NCBI RefSeq assembly: GCF_014269285.1
Contig: NZ_JACOAF010000008.1
Span: 62,001-126,000 of the forward strand
DNA length: 64,000 nucleotides
Source of the DNA: Rufibacter sediminis
Lineage (GTDB): Bacteria > Bacteroidota > Bacteroidia > Cytophagales > Hymenobacteraceae
Direction of reading: 5' to 3'
Under the pieces are notes generated by a model, which was not told the origin of the DNA, searched no databases, and saw only the letters and a list, made by a program, of their open reading frames with translations. A program made the translations under genes and the position numbers. How positions within the stretch are numbered: the stretch's first letter is position 1; each line of letters begins with the position of its first letter. Positions 35,044 to 45,170 of the stretch are shown here, piece by piece.

Positions 35044-35083
35044 GCGTTTTGGGCTTCGTTTTCTTAGAACAGGCCTAAAACGC
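35044..35083. repeat. Palindromic intergenic repeat, copy 7
   Basis: GCGTTTTGGGCTTCGTTTTC / GAACAGGCCTAAAACGC. Its right arm (AAAACGC) is also the outer part of the adjoining terminator stem. Confidence 0.65.
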
Positions 35084-35124
35084 ATCGGGCGCGGTTCTGG
35101 TCAGAATCGCGCCCGATGCGTTTT
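35077..35124 (-). terminator. Terminator of the thioredoxin-like lipoprotein gene
   Basis: Perfect 17-bp stem AAAACGCATCGGGCGCG / CGCGCCCGATGCGTTTT with a 14-base loop and T-rich tail, 17 bases beyond the gene's stop. Confidence 0.88.
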
Positions 35125-35140
35125 ATTGGAGCTCTAGCTG

Positions 35141-36388
35141 TTATTTTTCGGCTAGCAGTTCATCAATGGTTTTGTTGAAATCCTGCACAAACTCCTCGTA
35201 GTATTTGCCGGTGCCGGGACCCGAGAAGCCGGTATGGATCTTCCGCACTTTGCCCTGCTTGTCAATGAAGATAGTGGTAGGGAAGGAGAGCACGTGGTTG
35301 AGGGCGGGCAGTGATTTGGCTACCAGTTCCTTGTCTTTGGTGCCGCCCACCAGCAGCGGGTACGAAACGTTCAGGCGGTCGCGCATCTTCTCAATACGGG
35401 CTTTGGCCTTGTCAAACTCGGGGCTTACCTCGTAACCCAGTCCTACCACTTCCACGCCACGGCTTTTGTTTTTCTCGTACCAGGGCGCCAGGAATTGGGT
35501 CTCATCCATGCAGTTAGGGCACCAGGACCCGAAAATCTGCGCCACCACTACTTTGCCCTTGAACTGCGGATCAGTGAGGGAGACTTTCTTGCCGTTCAGG
35601 TCTGGGAAGGAGAATGCCAGACGGTCATAACCGGGCTTCAGGTAGGTAAGGGTATCGGCGGAAGCCAGTTGAAAGGCATCGTTGCGTTTGGCGGTCCAGG
35701 TCTCGTGGCTGGCTTGGCCGGCGTAGAAATCGCCTTTCAGGGTTCCGTCTGTTTGGCCGGTGGCGTTGAAGAGATAGGCGTGGGCACCGTCAAAGGCAGA
35801 AAGTTTCAGTTGATTTCCGTCAACCTCGCCTTGCAGGTACCGGTAATCACCGGTGGTAGTCAGGAAAGTGCCCGTCAGCGCGTTGCCTTTCTGCACGAAC
35901 TCGCCAATGGCGGGGTACGTTTTTCCACCGTCTTCGGTGAAGGTCACCTCCCACTTGCCCGAAACGTCAATGCCTGGTTTTGCGGGGTTTTCCGAAAAAC
36001 GGTTCGTATTCCCGTGTTCTGCCGTGAATGGCAGGCTGTAGGGCTGGGCCTGGTCTTTCCGCTCCCAACGGCCTTTGAGCTGGTTTCCATCTACTTTGGC
36101 AATGAGGGCGGCGTCAAAGATGTGCATCTGTAATCGCACGCTGTCCTGCGCCTGCGAAATTTCATTGATCAAAATTTTCTCATCTCCGTTAAGAAGATAG
36201 GCAACTTGCTTTCCGTCCTGTTCAGAAACGGTGAAGTTGAACGGCATTTCCTGGCCGCTTACCTCAATGATACCACGCCAGGAGCCGCTGCTCAACTCCT
36301 CTGAAGACGAAGAGGAACAGGCCTGTAGGCCCAGTGACGCTGAAAACAGGGCGTAAAGGGAGAATCTGGAAAATGAATTCTTGTTCAT
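35141..36388 (-). CDS. TlpA/ResA-like thioredoxin-fold lipoprotein
   Basis: Predicted periplasm-facing lipoprotein of 415 aa from the ATG at 36388: MNKNSFSRFSLYALFSASLGLQACSSSS, lipobox LQAC with Cys 24. The reading frame extends 35 codons upstream without a leader-like sequence, so the internal ATG is preferred. Residues about 30-240 form a beta-rich region of two similar halves (GSWRGIIEVSGQEMPFNFTVSEQDGKQVAYLLNGDE and SGKWEVTFTEDGGKTYPAIGEFVQKGNALTGTFLT). The C-terminal thioredoxin domain has VVVAQIFGSWCPNCMDETQFLAPWYEKN, with a CPNC redox pair, and the cis-Pro region SFPTTIFIDKQGKVRKIHTG. It is likely a thiol-disulfide reductase; its partner is unknown. It is divergent from aconitase. Confidence 0.88.
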   Translation of the reverse strand: MNKNSFSRFSLYALFSASLGLQACSSSSSEELSSGSWRGIIEVSGQEMPFNFTVSEQDGKQVAYLLNGDEKILINEISQAQDSVRLQMHIFDAALIAKVDGNQLKGRWERKDQAQPYSLPFTAEHGNTNRFSENPAKPGIDVSGKWEVTFTEDGGKTYPAIGEFVQKGNALTGTFLTTTGDYRYLQGEVDGNQLKLSAFDGAHAYLFNATGQTDGTLKGDFYAGQASHETWTAKRNDAFQLASADTLTYLKPGYDRLAFSFPDLNGKKVSLTDPQFKGKVVVAQIFGSWCPNCMDETQFLAPWYEKNKSRGVEVVGLGYEVSPEFDKAKARIEKMRDRLNVSYPLLVGGTKDKELVAKSLPALNHVLSFPTTIFIDKQGKVRKIHTGFSGPGTGKYYEEFVQDFNKTIDELLAEK

Positions 36389-36542
36389 CCCGTAAAAGTA
36401 AGTCACGCCCTTGAATTTGCCGCAAAGGCAACGGAAAACCTTTGCAAAAGGCGTCTGGTAAACACTTGTGTAAAAGTGTTCTGTTTGCGACATTTGTGCG
36501 CGACGTTAGTAGCACCGAACTTAAATAATACAAAGCAGATCT

Positions 36543-38819
36543 ATGGCATTTGATGTAGACATGATCAAGGCAGTGTATGCGCAGCTGGGCGACCGGATTG
36601 CGGCAGCACGTACGGCGGTTGGCCGGCCTTTAACTCAGACTGAGAAAATTCTTTACGCTCACTTATATAATGGTTCTGCCACGCAGGCCTATGAGCGAGG
36701 TAAGTCTTACGTTGACTTCGCTCCAGACCGCGTAGCCATGCAGGATGCCACCGCTCAGATGGCTTTGCTTCAGTTCATGCAGGCGGGCCGCCCAACGGTT
36801 GCCGTTCCTTCTTCTGTACACTGTGACCACTTGATTCAGGCCCGCGTGGGTGCTGACCAGGATTTGGCCGAAGCATACGCTGAGAACAAAGAAGTCTATG
36901 ATTTCCTGGCCTCGGTGTCTAATAAATATGGTATCGGGTTCTGGAAGCCGGGTGCGGGGATCATCCACACCGTGGTATTTGAGAACTACGCCTTCCCTGG
37001 CGGAATGATGATCGGGACTGACTCCCACACGCCTAACGCGGGTGGTTTGGGTATGATCGCCATTGGCGTGGGCGGTGCCGATGCCGTGGACGTAATGGCC
37101 GGTATGGCTTGGGAGCTGAAATTCCCGAAAGTAATTGGCGTGAAACTGACCGGCCGCCTGAGCGGTTGGGCTGCACCAAAAGACATCATCCTGAAAGTAG
37201 CGGGTATCTTGACCGTGAAAGGTGGTACTGGTGCCATTGTGGAATATTTCGGCGAAGGTGCTGCCAACATCTCTTGCTCTGGTAAATCTACCATCTGTAA
37301 CATGGGTGCCGAAATTGGGGCTACTACCTCGGTTTTCGCCTATGATGAGTCTATGGCTGAATACCTGAGACATACCGAGCGTGGTGAAATTGCCGACCTG
37401 GCCAGCCAGGTTGCCGAGCACCTGCGTGCCGATGAGGAGGTATACGCCAACCCAGAGGCTTTCTACGACCAACTGATTGAAATCAACCTGAGCGAGTTGG
37501 AGCCGCACGTGAACGGTCCGTTCACGCCGGATGCCGCCTGGCCTATCTCTCAGTTTGCCGCTGCCGTGCGTGAGCATAACTGGCCAGCCAAACTGGAAGT
37601 AGGTTTGATCGGTTCCTGCACCAACTCTTCTTATGAAGACTTAACCCGTGCCGCTTCTCTGGCGAGACAAGCCGTTGAAAAAGGCCTGACCGTGAACGCC
37701 GAGTACACCATTACCCCAGGTTCTGAGGTGGTGCGTTACACCGCTGAGCGCGATGGTATTCTGGAGACTTTCTCTGAAATTGGGGGCGTGGTATTGGCCA
37801 ACGCCTGTGGTCCGTGCATCGGGCAGTGGGCGCGTCATACCGATGATCCGAAACGCAAGAACTCCATCATCACGTCCTTCAACCGTAACTTCGCCAAGCG
37901 GAACGACGGTAACCCGAACACGCACGCGTTCGTGGCCTCGCCTGAGATCGTGACCGCTTTCGCGATTGCCGGTGACTTGACGTTCAACCCATTAACGGAC
38001 ACCCTCACGAACAAAAACGGCGAGCAGGTGAAATTGGATGAGCCAACTGGTATCCAGTTCCCGGTAAACGGTTTTGATGTGGAAGATGCAGGTTACGTGG
38101 CTCCGGCGGCTGATCCAAGCCAGGTAAACGTAGTGGTTGACCCAACGTCAGACCGTCTGCAATTGCTGGAAGGCTTCGCGCCATGGAACGGTCAGGACCT
38201 GACTGGTCTGCGTCTGTTGATCAAGGCCCAGGGTAAATGTACCACTGACCACATCTCTATGGCTGGTCCTTGGTTGAAATACCGTGGTCACCTGGATAAC
38301 ATCTCCAACAACATGTTGATCGGGGCCATCAACGCCTTCAACGGCGAAGCCAACAGCGTGAAAAACCTGCTGGTGCAAGGTGAAGGTTACGACGAAGTTC
38401 CAAAAGTAGCCCGTACTTACAAAGCAGCTGGTGTTGGATCAGTGGTAGTAGGAGACGAGAACTATGGCGAAGGTTCTTCCCGTGAGCACGCGGCCATGGA
38501 GCCTCGTCACCTGGGTGTGAAAGTGGTATTGGTGAAGTCTTTCGCCCGTATTCACGAAACCAACCTGAAAAAGCAAGGGATGCTGGCGCTTACCTTCGCT
38601 AACAAGGCAGACTACGACCAAATTCAGGAGAACGATACCATTGATATCGTTGGCTTGACTTCTTTTGCACCGGGCGTTCCGTTGCAGGTGAGATTAACGC
38701 ACCAAGACGGTACAACCTACACGTTCGAGGCGAATCATACCTACAACCAAGGACAAATTGAGTGGTTCAAAGCTGGTTCAGCGCTTAACTTGATCCGCTT
38801 GCAACAGCAAAATGCCTAA
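36543..38819 (+). CDS. acn: Aconitate hydratase (mitochondrial-type aconitase)
   Basis: Citric acid cycle enzyme interconverting citrate and isocitrate through cis-aconitate. The 758-aa length and sequence fit the mitochondrial-type aconitase rather than the longer AcnA/IRP type or AcnB. The [4Fe-4S] cysteines are C359 ([12 protein letters not shown]), C422 and C425 ([11 protein letters not shown]). Other blocks are [38 protein letters not shown] and the C-terminal swivel domain [22 protein letters not shown]. It is a single gene with a strong terminator, in the same window as complex II. Confidence 0.97.
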   Translation: MAFDVDMIKAVYAQLGDRIAAARTAVGRPLTQTEKILYAHLYNGSATQAYERGKSYVDFAPDRVAMQDATAQMALLQFMQAGRPTVAVPSSVHCDHLIQARVGADQDLAEAYAENKEVYDFLASVSNKYGIGFWKPGAGIIHTVVFENYAFPGGMMIGTDSHTPNAGGLGMIAIGVGGADAVDVMAGMAWELKFPKVIGVKLTGRLSGWAAPKDIILKVAGILTVKGGTGAIVEYFGEGAANISCSGKSTICNMGAEIGATTSVFAYDESMAEYLRHTERGEIADLASQVAEHLRADEEVYANPEAFYDQLIEINLSELEPHVNGPFTPDAAWPISQFAAAVREHNWPAKLEVGLIGSCTNSSYEDLTRAASLARQAVEKGLTVNAEYTITPGSEVVRYTAERDGILETFSEIGGVVLANACGPCIGQWARHTDDPKRKNSIITSFNRNFAKRNDGNPNTHAFVASPEIVTAFAIAGDLTFNPLTDTLTNKNGEQVKLDEPTGIQFPVNGFDVEDAGYVAPAADPSQVNVVVDPTSDRLQLLEGFAPWNGQDLTGLRLLIKAQGKCTTDHISMAGPWLKYRGHLDNISNNMLIGAINAFNGEANSVKNLLVQGEGYDEVPKVARTYKAAGVGSVVVGDENYGEGSSREHAAMEPRHLGVKVVLVKSFARIHETNLKKQGMLALTFANKADYDQIQENDTIDIVGLTSFAPGVPLQVRLTHQDGTTYTFEANHTYNQGQIEWFKAGSALNLIRLQQQNA

Positions 38820-38838
38820 GCAGTAAATCCTGTTGTAT

Positions 38839-38878
38839 AAAAAAGAAGAGGCGACCCACGGGTCGCCTCTTCTTTTTT
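38839..38878 (+). terminator. Terminator after aconitase
   Basis: Perfect 18-bp stem AAAAAAGAAGAGGCGACC / complement, 4-base loop, T run in the 3' arm, 20 bases after the stop. Confidence 0.92.
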
Positions 38879-38880
38879 AT

Positions 38881-38932
38881 AGCTGTTCGTTTCAGGGCCG
38901 TTTTCCTGAAAACGGCCCTGAAATGAACAGCT
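38881..38932 (-). repeat. Palindromic intergenic repeat, copy 8, likely also the subtilase terminator
   Basis: AGCTGTTC-TTTCAGGGCCGTTTT paired with AAAACGGCCCTGAAA-GAACAGCT, nearly perfect over about 24 bp. It touches the stop codon of the subtilase gene. The arms differ from the GTTTTAGGCC type but remain complementary. Confidence 0.85.
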
Positions 38933-41745
38933 TATTTGGAGAGCATTAATTTATGGGTTACTACACCGGTGGAAGAAACAAACCGCAGGAAATACATGCC
39001 AGAGGAGAGGTGGGAGAAATCGAAATCGATCTTGTCTTTTCTTTGGTAGCTTCCCTGCGAGGTAACTTGGCCTTTGCTGTCTACCAGTTGCACCGTAACC
39101 GCAGTCTGTTGCATGGCCGTGGGCAAGGCAACCGTTACTTTCCCCTGACTTGGGTTGGGGTACACGGCAATGGCTTTCACCTCTGTAAGGGAAGGAGTGG
39201 CCGTGACCGTTCCGCCCTGAATCTGGTTGTATCTCTGAAGGGCGGCGCTGGCGCTCTTTTTCATCTCGGCTCTGGACTGACCCACCACCAAGGCGAAAGC
39301 AACGGTGTCTGATTGCAGCGGGGCCAGCTTTTTAATGGCCGAAGAGATGATGTAATAGACATCTTTCCCGCCGTCAAATCCGGCGCTATCTCGCTGAATT
39401 CCTCCGGAAAGCGCCTGGTATTTCTCTTTGGTAGAGAATCCGTCGGTGGTGTTGATCAGGCCGGTTCCGGTGGTGTTGTCCAGGGCATAGAACCCGGGAG
39501 CACCTTTGGTAAGTAGCTGGATGCCCGCCCAGACACTGGTATCAGACTTGTGCCGGATGATGCCCATCCGGGAGCTGTTGTCCCATTCGGCCACGTTCTT
39601 GGCGGCGGAGATGATGTCCCAATCAGCAAACAGGCCGGCGTAGGCATTAGAAATGGAGTCATTAGTCCGGTTTTTCAGGATAAACTCCAGTACTACAAAG
39701 TCGCGGTTGGGAGTGTTTGCCCAGGCGTACACATTCTGCTGGATGGACAGGCTCTTGGTCTTGGTAGCGGTGAGGGAGTCTTCCATGACATTAGAACCAT
39801 AGAAATCAGCATAAGGGGCATTGCGTTTGCGTTGCAGGTTGGTCACGGCGTAGAAGTCGCGGTCGGTGCTGCCTTTTTCGTTTCTGATATTATCTGATAC
39901 CTGGGTAGGGGAATAGCCGATCAATAAACCGCCCTCGGCCAGTAGTGCAGCACTGCCCTTGTACACCACGCCTTTTCCCTGGCTGTAATTCAATCCATTA
40001 TACCCGATATTGCCGGTGCTCATCACCGAAACCGCCAGGTTATTCACGTCCGTGGTTAAAAAGTTCTGATTAAGCACCAGGGTGATGTATTGGTAATCAG
40101 TGTAGGTGCCGTTAGAAAAACCAAGCCGCACCGTTACTGGGGTGTTGGCCGGGGTATTCAACGCTACCTTGAATTTGAACGGAGTCGCTTCGTTGCTGAC
40201 ACTCGCCATGGTGCCTAAGGTACCTGGCGTAAAGGTTCCCTGTTCAATCTGAAGGTACTCACTGCTGGAGGTGACGCTAACCGTAAGTCCGGAAACCGGG
40301 CTCAGGTAATTGACAAACGTTCCGATGAGGCTCACATCTCCGCCAGGTCCTAACTCTGAAGTGCTGATCAGGTCCCAGGATTTTAACCGCACCGAGATGG
40401 GGGTAGCTTCAGTCAAGGCTTTATAGATGTTCAAGCGGCCTTTGCCCAGCTTTTCAATATAAGTGGCATTGCCGGCAATGGAATAGATATCGTCTGCGGT
40501 AGCCCGCAAGCGTTCAGCAATCTGCAAGGCGGAAAGCGACGGGAATTGGCTGCGCAGCAAGGCGGCGGCTCCGGCTACCATGGGGCAGGCATACGAAGAT
40601 CCTGTTCCTGAATTGTAGTTGGTGTCACTGGCATTGGCGGTGGAATACACGCCCACGCCCATCGCCCCCAGGTCAATGTTATAGCTGTAGGTATGGGAAC
40701 CGCCTTTTACATCGTTCTTATCCAAAGCCCCCACCGAAACCACGTTTTGGTAGGAAGCAGGGTAAAAGTCCAGTTCATTATTGGTGTTACCCGCGGCGGC
40801 CACAATCACGACATCCTGGTTGATGACGGCATAATTGATAACGTCCTGCTCAAAGGCGGAGGCAAAGCTGGCCGCGCCCCAGGAAAGATTGATTACTTTA
40901 CAGCCATGATCGGCGGCATATACAATGGCTTCGTAACCCTTGAAAGAGCCACCGGTACCAGAGGCAAAAACTTTGAGAGGGAGAAACTTGGCGTGGTAGC
41001 CAACTCCGGCCATACCCACACCATTGTCCGCCTGGGCTGCCGCGATGCCCGTCACAAAGGTGCCGTGTCCGTTGGCATCGGCGGTGGGGTCATTGTCATT
41101 GTCAGCTAGATCCCAGCCATGGAAGTTGTCTACAAAACCGTCTCCGTCATTGTCAATGCCGTCTATCGGGTCTTCATAGTTGTACTTCAGCTTGTTTTTG
41201 AGGTCTTCGTGCGTGAGTCTTACGCCCGTATCCAGGATACCAATCACCACGGAAGTGTCGCTCTTGCTGACTTCCCAGGCCTGAAACGCTTTGATCAATT
41301 TCAGGTAGTTCTGGGAACCGGTGGTTGAATCGGCTTTGGGGTCATTGGGCACGTGGAGCGGCTCATATTGATAAAGAGGCTCCACGTACTCTACCAAGCC
41401 AGTTTCCAGGAGCTGCTTTTTAACCTGGGCAAAGCTTTGGTCTTTGTTGTATTGCATCTGGTATATCAACGAGAGATCCACCGCATTTTTCTTGGTGCTT
41501 CTGAAGTTCGCGCCAGTTGACGTCGGGAATTTTTGGGCAGCCGGTGTTGCAGCCACCCGTTGAACTACCTGTTGAACCGCAGACACGCCGGCGCTTTTGT
41601 TCAAGGCCGAAGGTGCCGTTGGTTTCAGTTTAAAAACTAGTGTATAGGGTTCTGTCTTTGGAGTGTTCTGAGCCCAGGCAGACGAACTTGAATTCCCCCA
41701 ACATACAAATAGCAGCAGGGAAAGTAGGGAGTACAGATATTTCAT
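38932..41745 (-). CDS. Secreted subtilisin-like serine protease with T9SS type A sorting domain
   Basis: Exported S8-family peptidase of 937 aa. Signal peptide MKYLYSLLSLLLFVCWGNSSSSAWAQ; a pro-region to about residue 150 (PYTLVFKLKPTAPSALNKSAG and a later ETGLVEYVEPLYQYEPL). The catalytic triad is visible: Asp172 (IGILDTGVRLTHED), His227 (DANGHGTFVTGIAAA), Ser384 (GTGSSYACPMVAGAAALLR), with the oxyanion Asn in VAAAGNTNNELDF. The serine motif reads GSSYACP instead of the commoner GTSMAAP. After the protease domain come about 430 residues of beta-rich sequence. The last 80 residues are a type A sorting signal (AIAVYPNPSQGKVTVALP to GMYFLRFVSSTGVVTHKLMLSK). Confidence 0.93.
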   Translation of the reverse strand: MKYLYSLLSLLLFVCWGNSSSSAWAQNTPKTEPYTLVFKLKPTAPSALNKSAGVSAVQQVVQRVAATPAAQKFPTSTGANFRSTKKNAVDLSLIYQMQYNKDQSFAQVKKQLLETGLVEYVEPLYQYEPLHVPNDPKADSTTGSQNYLKLIKAFQAWEVSKSDTSVVIGILDTGVRLTHEDLKNKLKYNYEDPIDGIDNDGDGFVDNFHGWDLADNDNDPTADANGHGTFVTGIAAAQADNGVGMAGVGYHAKFLPLKVFASGTGGSFKGYEAIVYAADHGCKVINLSWGAASFASAFEQDVINYAVINQDVVIVAAAGNTNNELDFYPASYQNVVSVGALDKNDVKGGSHTYSYNIDLGAMGVGVYSTANASDTNYNSGTGSSYACPMVAGAAALLRSQFPSLSALQIAERLRATADDIYSIAGNATYIEKLGKGRLNIYKALTEATPISVRLKSWDLISTSELGPGGDVSLIGTFVNYLSPVSGLTVSVTSSSEYLQIEQGTFTPGTLGTMASVSNEATPFKFKVALNTPANTPVTVRLGFSNGTYTDYQYITLVLNQNFLTTDVNNLAVSVMSTGNIGYNGLNYSQGKGVVYKGSAALLAEGGLLIGYSPTQVSDNIRNEKGSTDRDFYAVTNLQRKRNAPYADFYGSNVMEDSLTATKTKSLSIQQNVYAWANTPNRDFVVLEFILKNRTNDSISNAYAGLFADWDIISAAKNVAEWDNSSRMGIIRHKSDTSVWAGIQLLTKGAPGFYALDNTTGTGLINTTDGFSTKEKYQALSGGIQRDSAGFDGGKDVYYIISSAIKKLAPLQSDTVAFALVVGQSRAEMKKSASAALQRYNQIQGGTVTATPSLTEVKAIAVYPNPSQGKVTVALPTAMQQTAVTVQLVDSKGQVTSQGSYQRKDKIDFDFSHLSSGMYFLRFVSSTGVVTHKLMLSK

Positions 41746-42318
41746 TGAAATAAAGGTATAAATATTTTCAAATTCAGCAAAATTTTTAGTTTATATTGAA
41801 TATTAACCAGATTTAAGCCAGTAAGTAGGGGAGTATTTGTATTCATACGCAATATGCGGGATTTAGTATGTCTCCCACGTGAGTTTTTGAAGGGTGTAGT
41901 CTATATACCATATGTATATTAGTAATGTCCTAGATTGGAGTGTGATAAGTTCTTGGTGGTAGGTTTCTGGATATTATAAAAACAGATTTGTATATTTTGG
42001 TTAAGTTGCTGCAAATTCAGGGTTTATGATGTTTGATACTAAGGTCTTAGATCAAGTTTAGGACAAAGATGGTGAATTAAATGTGATTTATCCGCTTTTA
42101 ACTGCTGGATTTGAAAAGTAGTTCATGAAGGTAGAGTGATATTTTTTGGAGAAGATGATTTATCCGACTAATTTTAAATTCGATTTCCTTTCGCCCGATA
42201 GGAGCTACATAACAAGGCAGGAAGTGAGGATAGTTTATTTGCATTCTTGAAAGAAGATGTCTCTTCTTTTCGGTTAGCAGCCTTTCTGACGCTTCGGTCA
42301 GGAAGAATCAACATAGGC
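41746..42318. other. AT-rich divergent intergenic region
   Basis: About 570 bases with no recognisable gene between the subtilase and the PAS kinase, which point away from each other. It is the longest AT-rich non-coding stretch of the window. It contains the small palindrome ATATAC-CATAT-GTATAT near 41905 but no member of the palindromic repeat family. A TTG at 42247 is in frame with the kinase but less likely as start than the ATG at 42319. Confidence 0.5.
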
Positions 42319-44211
42319 ATGAACATAGATAGGTTAGAGGTTGGCACTGCTCCAGCGCATGTAGATGATTATCATCTGTTGTTTGATCATAATCCACTGC
42401 CCATGTGGGTGTATGACACAGACAGTCTGCGGTTTCTGACGGTGAACGCGGCGGCAGAGAGGTTGTATGGCTTCACCAGAGAAGAGTTTTTGCAGATGAC
42501 CCTCAAGGATATCCGGCCCGCGGATCAAGTGCAGAAGGTGTTGAAGGTGATAGCTAGCCTGCGCGATACGCTGTATAGTGCCGGGGAATGGGTGCATCTG
42601 AAGAAAGATGGGACTGAACTGCACGTGGAAATTGTCTCCCATGAGCTTTCCCCGGTCATGGGGAGCTCCGTGAGGCGGCTGGTGGTGGTGCACGATATTA
42701 CCGCCCGTAAACTGGCTCAAAAGCAATTGGCCGAGGCCGAGCAATACGCCCAGTCCATTCTAAACAATATCGTTGAAGTGGTGTTCTCTTTCAATGAGAA
42801 GATGGAGATGACCTACATCAGTCCGCAGTGTGATGCCATTCTGGGGTATACCCCGGCCCAGTTCTATGCCGACAAATACCTGTGGTTTAACCGCGTGCAT
42901 CCCGATGACCGAGCTTTGTTTGTTGAGTCACTGCCCCAAATCAGGGTCTCGCCGGAGCAATTTCAGTTGGAGTACCGGGTGCTGTCCGCCTCAGGCGAAG
43001 AGAAATGGCTCATCACGCGTTGTACCGCCCAACTCAACGAGCAGGGGCAAATGGTCAGGATGGACGGTAGCGCCAATGACATTACCAGCCGGAAGAAAAT
43101 GGAGGAGAAGCTGAGTTTCGCTGATTTCTCGATTGAACGCGCTTCTGACGCTTTCCTCTGGACCCGCGCCGATGCCCACATCACGCGGGTGAACCGCGCC
43201 ACCTGTCTTCTGCTGGGCTATACAGAGGAAGAGCTTTTGCAGCGGCGCACGCTGGATCTGGTGCCCGAGCTGACTGAACAAAGCTGGTCTCTTCTCTGGG
43301 CAAAGTTTAAAGCGCACAAAAGCCTGGAGTTTGAAACGGTTTTCAAGGCAAAAGACGGGCAGCTGCATCCGGTGGAGGTTCACCTCAACTATTTCAAAAT
43401 GGGCCCCGAAACGTATAGCTTCACCTCCATCAGGCCTATCGCCGAAAGAAAGCAGGCCGAAGCAGAAAAGAACAGGCTAACCGAAGAAATGGCCCGGCAA
43501 AACGAGCACCTTCGGCAGTTTACCTATATCGTGTCGCATAACCTCCGGGCACCGGTGGCCAATATTGTGGGGTTGTTGCATCTCTATAACCGCAAAAACC
43601 ACGCTGACCCTATCAATTCCTTACTCATCAACAAACTGGAGCGTACCACCCATCGGCTGGATAACACCCTCTGGGATCTGAATGATATCCTGACCGTCAG
43701 AAGTAAGCAGGAGCAGGCCCTGGAAAAGACCGATCTTGTGAAGGTGCTTTCTGAGGTGCAGGAGAGTTTGGCGGGACAATTGGTGGATACGCCCTGCTGT
43801 TTCAGTGTTGATTTCGCCCAGGGCCAGACGGTGTTGGGGGTGAAGGGGTACGTGCACAGCATTTTTTTCAACCTGATCACCAATGCCATAAAGTACCGGG
43901 CTCAGGACCGGCCTTTGAAAATCCGCATTAAAACAGTATTTTCAAAGGGATATCTATGTCTGCAAATCCAGGACAACGGGTTGGGAATAGATCTGGCGAA
44001 GCAAAAAGCAAAAATCTTTGGTCTTTATCGCCGTTTCCATCCGCACATTGAAGGGAAAGGAGTAGGTTTGCACATGATTAAAACCCAGATTGAGACGATG
44101 GGTGGTTGGGTGGAGGTAGAGAGCGAAGAAGGAAAAGGATCAACATTTAAAGTGTATTTTCAAGTAGCGCCAAAAAATGACGAAATACCAGAGAGTCTTC
44201 TTGATAGATGA
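42319..44211 (+). CDS. PAS-domain sensor histidine kinase (three PAS)
   Basis: Predicted cytoplasmic sensor kinase of 630 aa with no membrane segment. Three PAS domains lie in tandem: about residues 20-135 (FDHNPLPMWVYDTDSLRFLTVNAAAERLYGF), 145-265 (EVVFSFNEKMEMTYISPQCDAILGYTPAQF) and 270-390 (ASDAFLWTRADAHITRVNRATCLLLGYTEEEL). The dimerisation domain carries the phospho-acceptor H407 in FTYIVSHNLRAPVANIVGLL, and the ATPase domain has NLITNAIKYR (N522), DNGLGIDL and KGVGLHMIKTQIETMGG. It overlaps the receiver gene downstream by 35 bases, so the two form a signalling pair. Confidence 0.92.
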   Translation: MNIDRLEVGTAPAHVDDYHLLFDHNPLPMWVYDTDSLRFLTVNAAAERLYGFTREEFLQMTLKDIRPADQVQKVLKVIASLRDTLYSAGEWVHLKKDGTELHVEIVSHELSPVMGSSVRRLVVVHDITARKLAQKQLAEAEQYAQSILNNIVEVVFSFNEKMEMTYISPQCDAILGYTPAQFYADKYLWFNRVHPDDRALFVESLPQIRVSPEQFQLEYRVLSASGEEKWLITRCTAQLNEQGQMVRMDGSANDITSRKKMEEKLSFADFSIERASDAFLWTRADAHITRVNRATCLLLGYTEEELLQRRTLDLVPELTEQSWSLLWAKFKAHKSLEFETVFKAKDGQLHPVEVHLNYFKMGPETYSFTSIRPIAERKQAEAEKNRLTEEMARQNEHLRQFTYIVSHNLRAPVANIVGLLHLYNRKNHADPINSLLINKLERTTHRLDNTLWDLNDILTVRSKQEQALEKTDLVKVLSEVQESLAGQLVDTPCCFSVDFAQGQTVLGVKGYVHSIFFNLITNAIKYRAQDRPLKIRIKTVFSKGYLCLQIQDNGLGIDLAKQKAKIFGLYRRFHPHIEGKGVGLHMIKTQIETMGGWVEVESEEGKGSTFKVYFQVAPKNDEIPESLLDR

Positions 44212-44587
44212 TGATGAGATTCACAATTTCCTCTGTGAAAGCGTGATCAGAAGCCAACAGTTCGCGGAAAATGTAAGTAGCTTTCTGTGGGCGGAAGAAG
44301 CTTTGGATGCCTTGAGCGCCGTGGTGAAAGATGCTCCGCATAAATTCCCGGAAATCATTTTCCTGGACATCAACATGCCGGGCATGGACGGGTGGGAATT
44401 TATTGAGGAGTACCGGAAACTTCCCCCGGAACTGACGGAGAAATGCCTCCTGTTCGTGCTTTCCTCGGCGGTGGACAAAAACGACATCACCCATGCCCGC
44501 AATCTCTCAGAGGTGAACGACTTCTTCTCCAAGCCTTTGACGTCTGATATTCTGCAAATCATCTCGGAACAGTACCTGACCACCTGA
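44177..44587 (+). CDS. Stand-alone response regulator receiver
   Basis: 136-aa CheY-like receiver without an output domain. Acidic pocket DDD at residues 11-13, phospho-acceptor D64 in IIFLDINMPGMDGWEF, conserved Ser in LLFVLSSAVD and K119 in FFSKPL. It overlaps the upstream PAS kinase gene by 35 bases, so that kinase is the expected partner. It closely resembles the receiver at 50453-50845, which sits next to the second PAS kinase. Output is probably by protein contact or a phosphorelay. Confidence 0.94.
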   Translation: MTKYQRVFLIDDDEIHNFLCESVIRSQQFAENVSSFLWAEEALDALSAVVKDAPHKFPEIIFLDINMPGMDGWEFIEEYRKLPPELTEKCLLFVLSSAVDKNDITHARNLSEVNDFFSKPLTSDILQIISEQYLTT

Positions 44588-44629
44588 CCATTTCCAAACA
44601 ACGGGGAGGAAGGCTACTTCTGGCTAGCG

Positions 44630-44668
44630 CTGTTTTGAGGCCGTTTTACGCAAAGGAACCTAAAAACA
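44630..44668. repeat. Palindromic intergenic repeat, imperfect copy
   Basis: CTGTTTTGAGGCCGTTTTAC / GGAACCTAAAAACAG, after the receiver gene. Confidence 0.55.
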
Positions 44669-44733
44669 GGAAAGGAGGCTAGTTGGGTGAGATGTTCTGG
44701 AGTAACTGACTGATTTGACTTCATTAATTGTTC

Positions 44734-44779
44734 AACGCGCTTTGGGACTGTTTTTGAGAAAACAGCCCCAAAGCGCGTT
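44734..44779. repeat. Palindromic intergenic repeat, copy 9
   Basis: AACGCGCTTTGGG-CTGTTT / AAACAGCCCCAAAGCGCGTT, one mismatch in 20 bp. The arm sequence is of the CTTTGGGG type, distinct from but homologous in layout to the other copies. A likely terminator between convergent genes. Confidence 0.8.
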
Positions 44780-44873
44780 AAAATAGAATGGCCTTATCAG
44801 GAAGCAAATTGCAGTTGTAGCGGGAAAGGGCTACCAGTGGAGGCGTCCTGCCAAGCCAGAGGAAAGGTGTTGG

Positions 44874-45170
44874 TTAGAAAAGCTTTTTAATGCCCTCGGT
44901 GAGATCATCCAGGCCGCGTTTGATGTCTTGCCAGGTGCTGTCTGTGGCGGTAGACGTGTCGGTTAGTTTCTGGGCAATCAGAGCGCGCTTGGTTTCTAAA
45001 GCGGCAATGTGCTCATGGTACGTGTTCTGCGAATCGGCGGTGGTGGCATGGGCGCGGCCCTTGAGGACCTTAATTTTCCCGTCCAACTCCTCCAAACTCT
45101 TTCGTATCTCCTTTTCATTCAGGTGCTCAGGGGCCCGCATGTTCTCCGGCCTTAAATTATAAGTATCCAT
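44874..45170 (-). CDS. Small coiled-coil protein, unknown function
   Basis: 98-aa soluble protein without signal peptide: MDTYNLRPENMRAPEHLNEKEIRKSLEELDGKIKVLKGRAHATTADSQNTYHEHIAALETKRALIAQKL to the end is largely heptad-like helix. It resembles the small helical stress-associated proteins seen in several bacteria, but I cannot name a family with confidence. The convergent receiver and the divergent TrkH gene are its neighbours. The ATG at 45170 is the only reasonable start. Confidence 0.65.
   Translation of the reverse strand: MDTYNLRPENMRAPEHLNEKEIRKSLEELDGKIKVLKGRAHATTADSQNTYHEHIAALETKRALIAQKLTDTSTATDSTWQDIKRGLDDLTEGIKKLF

Noticed and set aside
41751-41781. Promoter-like TACCTTTA with TTTG 19 bases upstream on the - strand, before the subtilase
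   Set aside because: It would start transcription at or inside the ATG, leaving no leader; only 7 of 8 positions match. Not reported as a feature.
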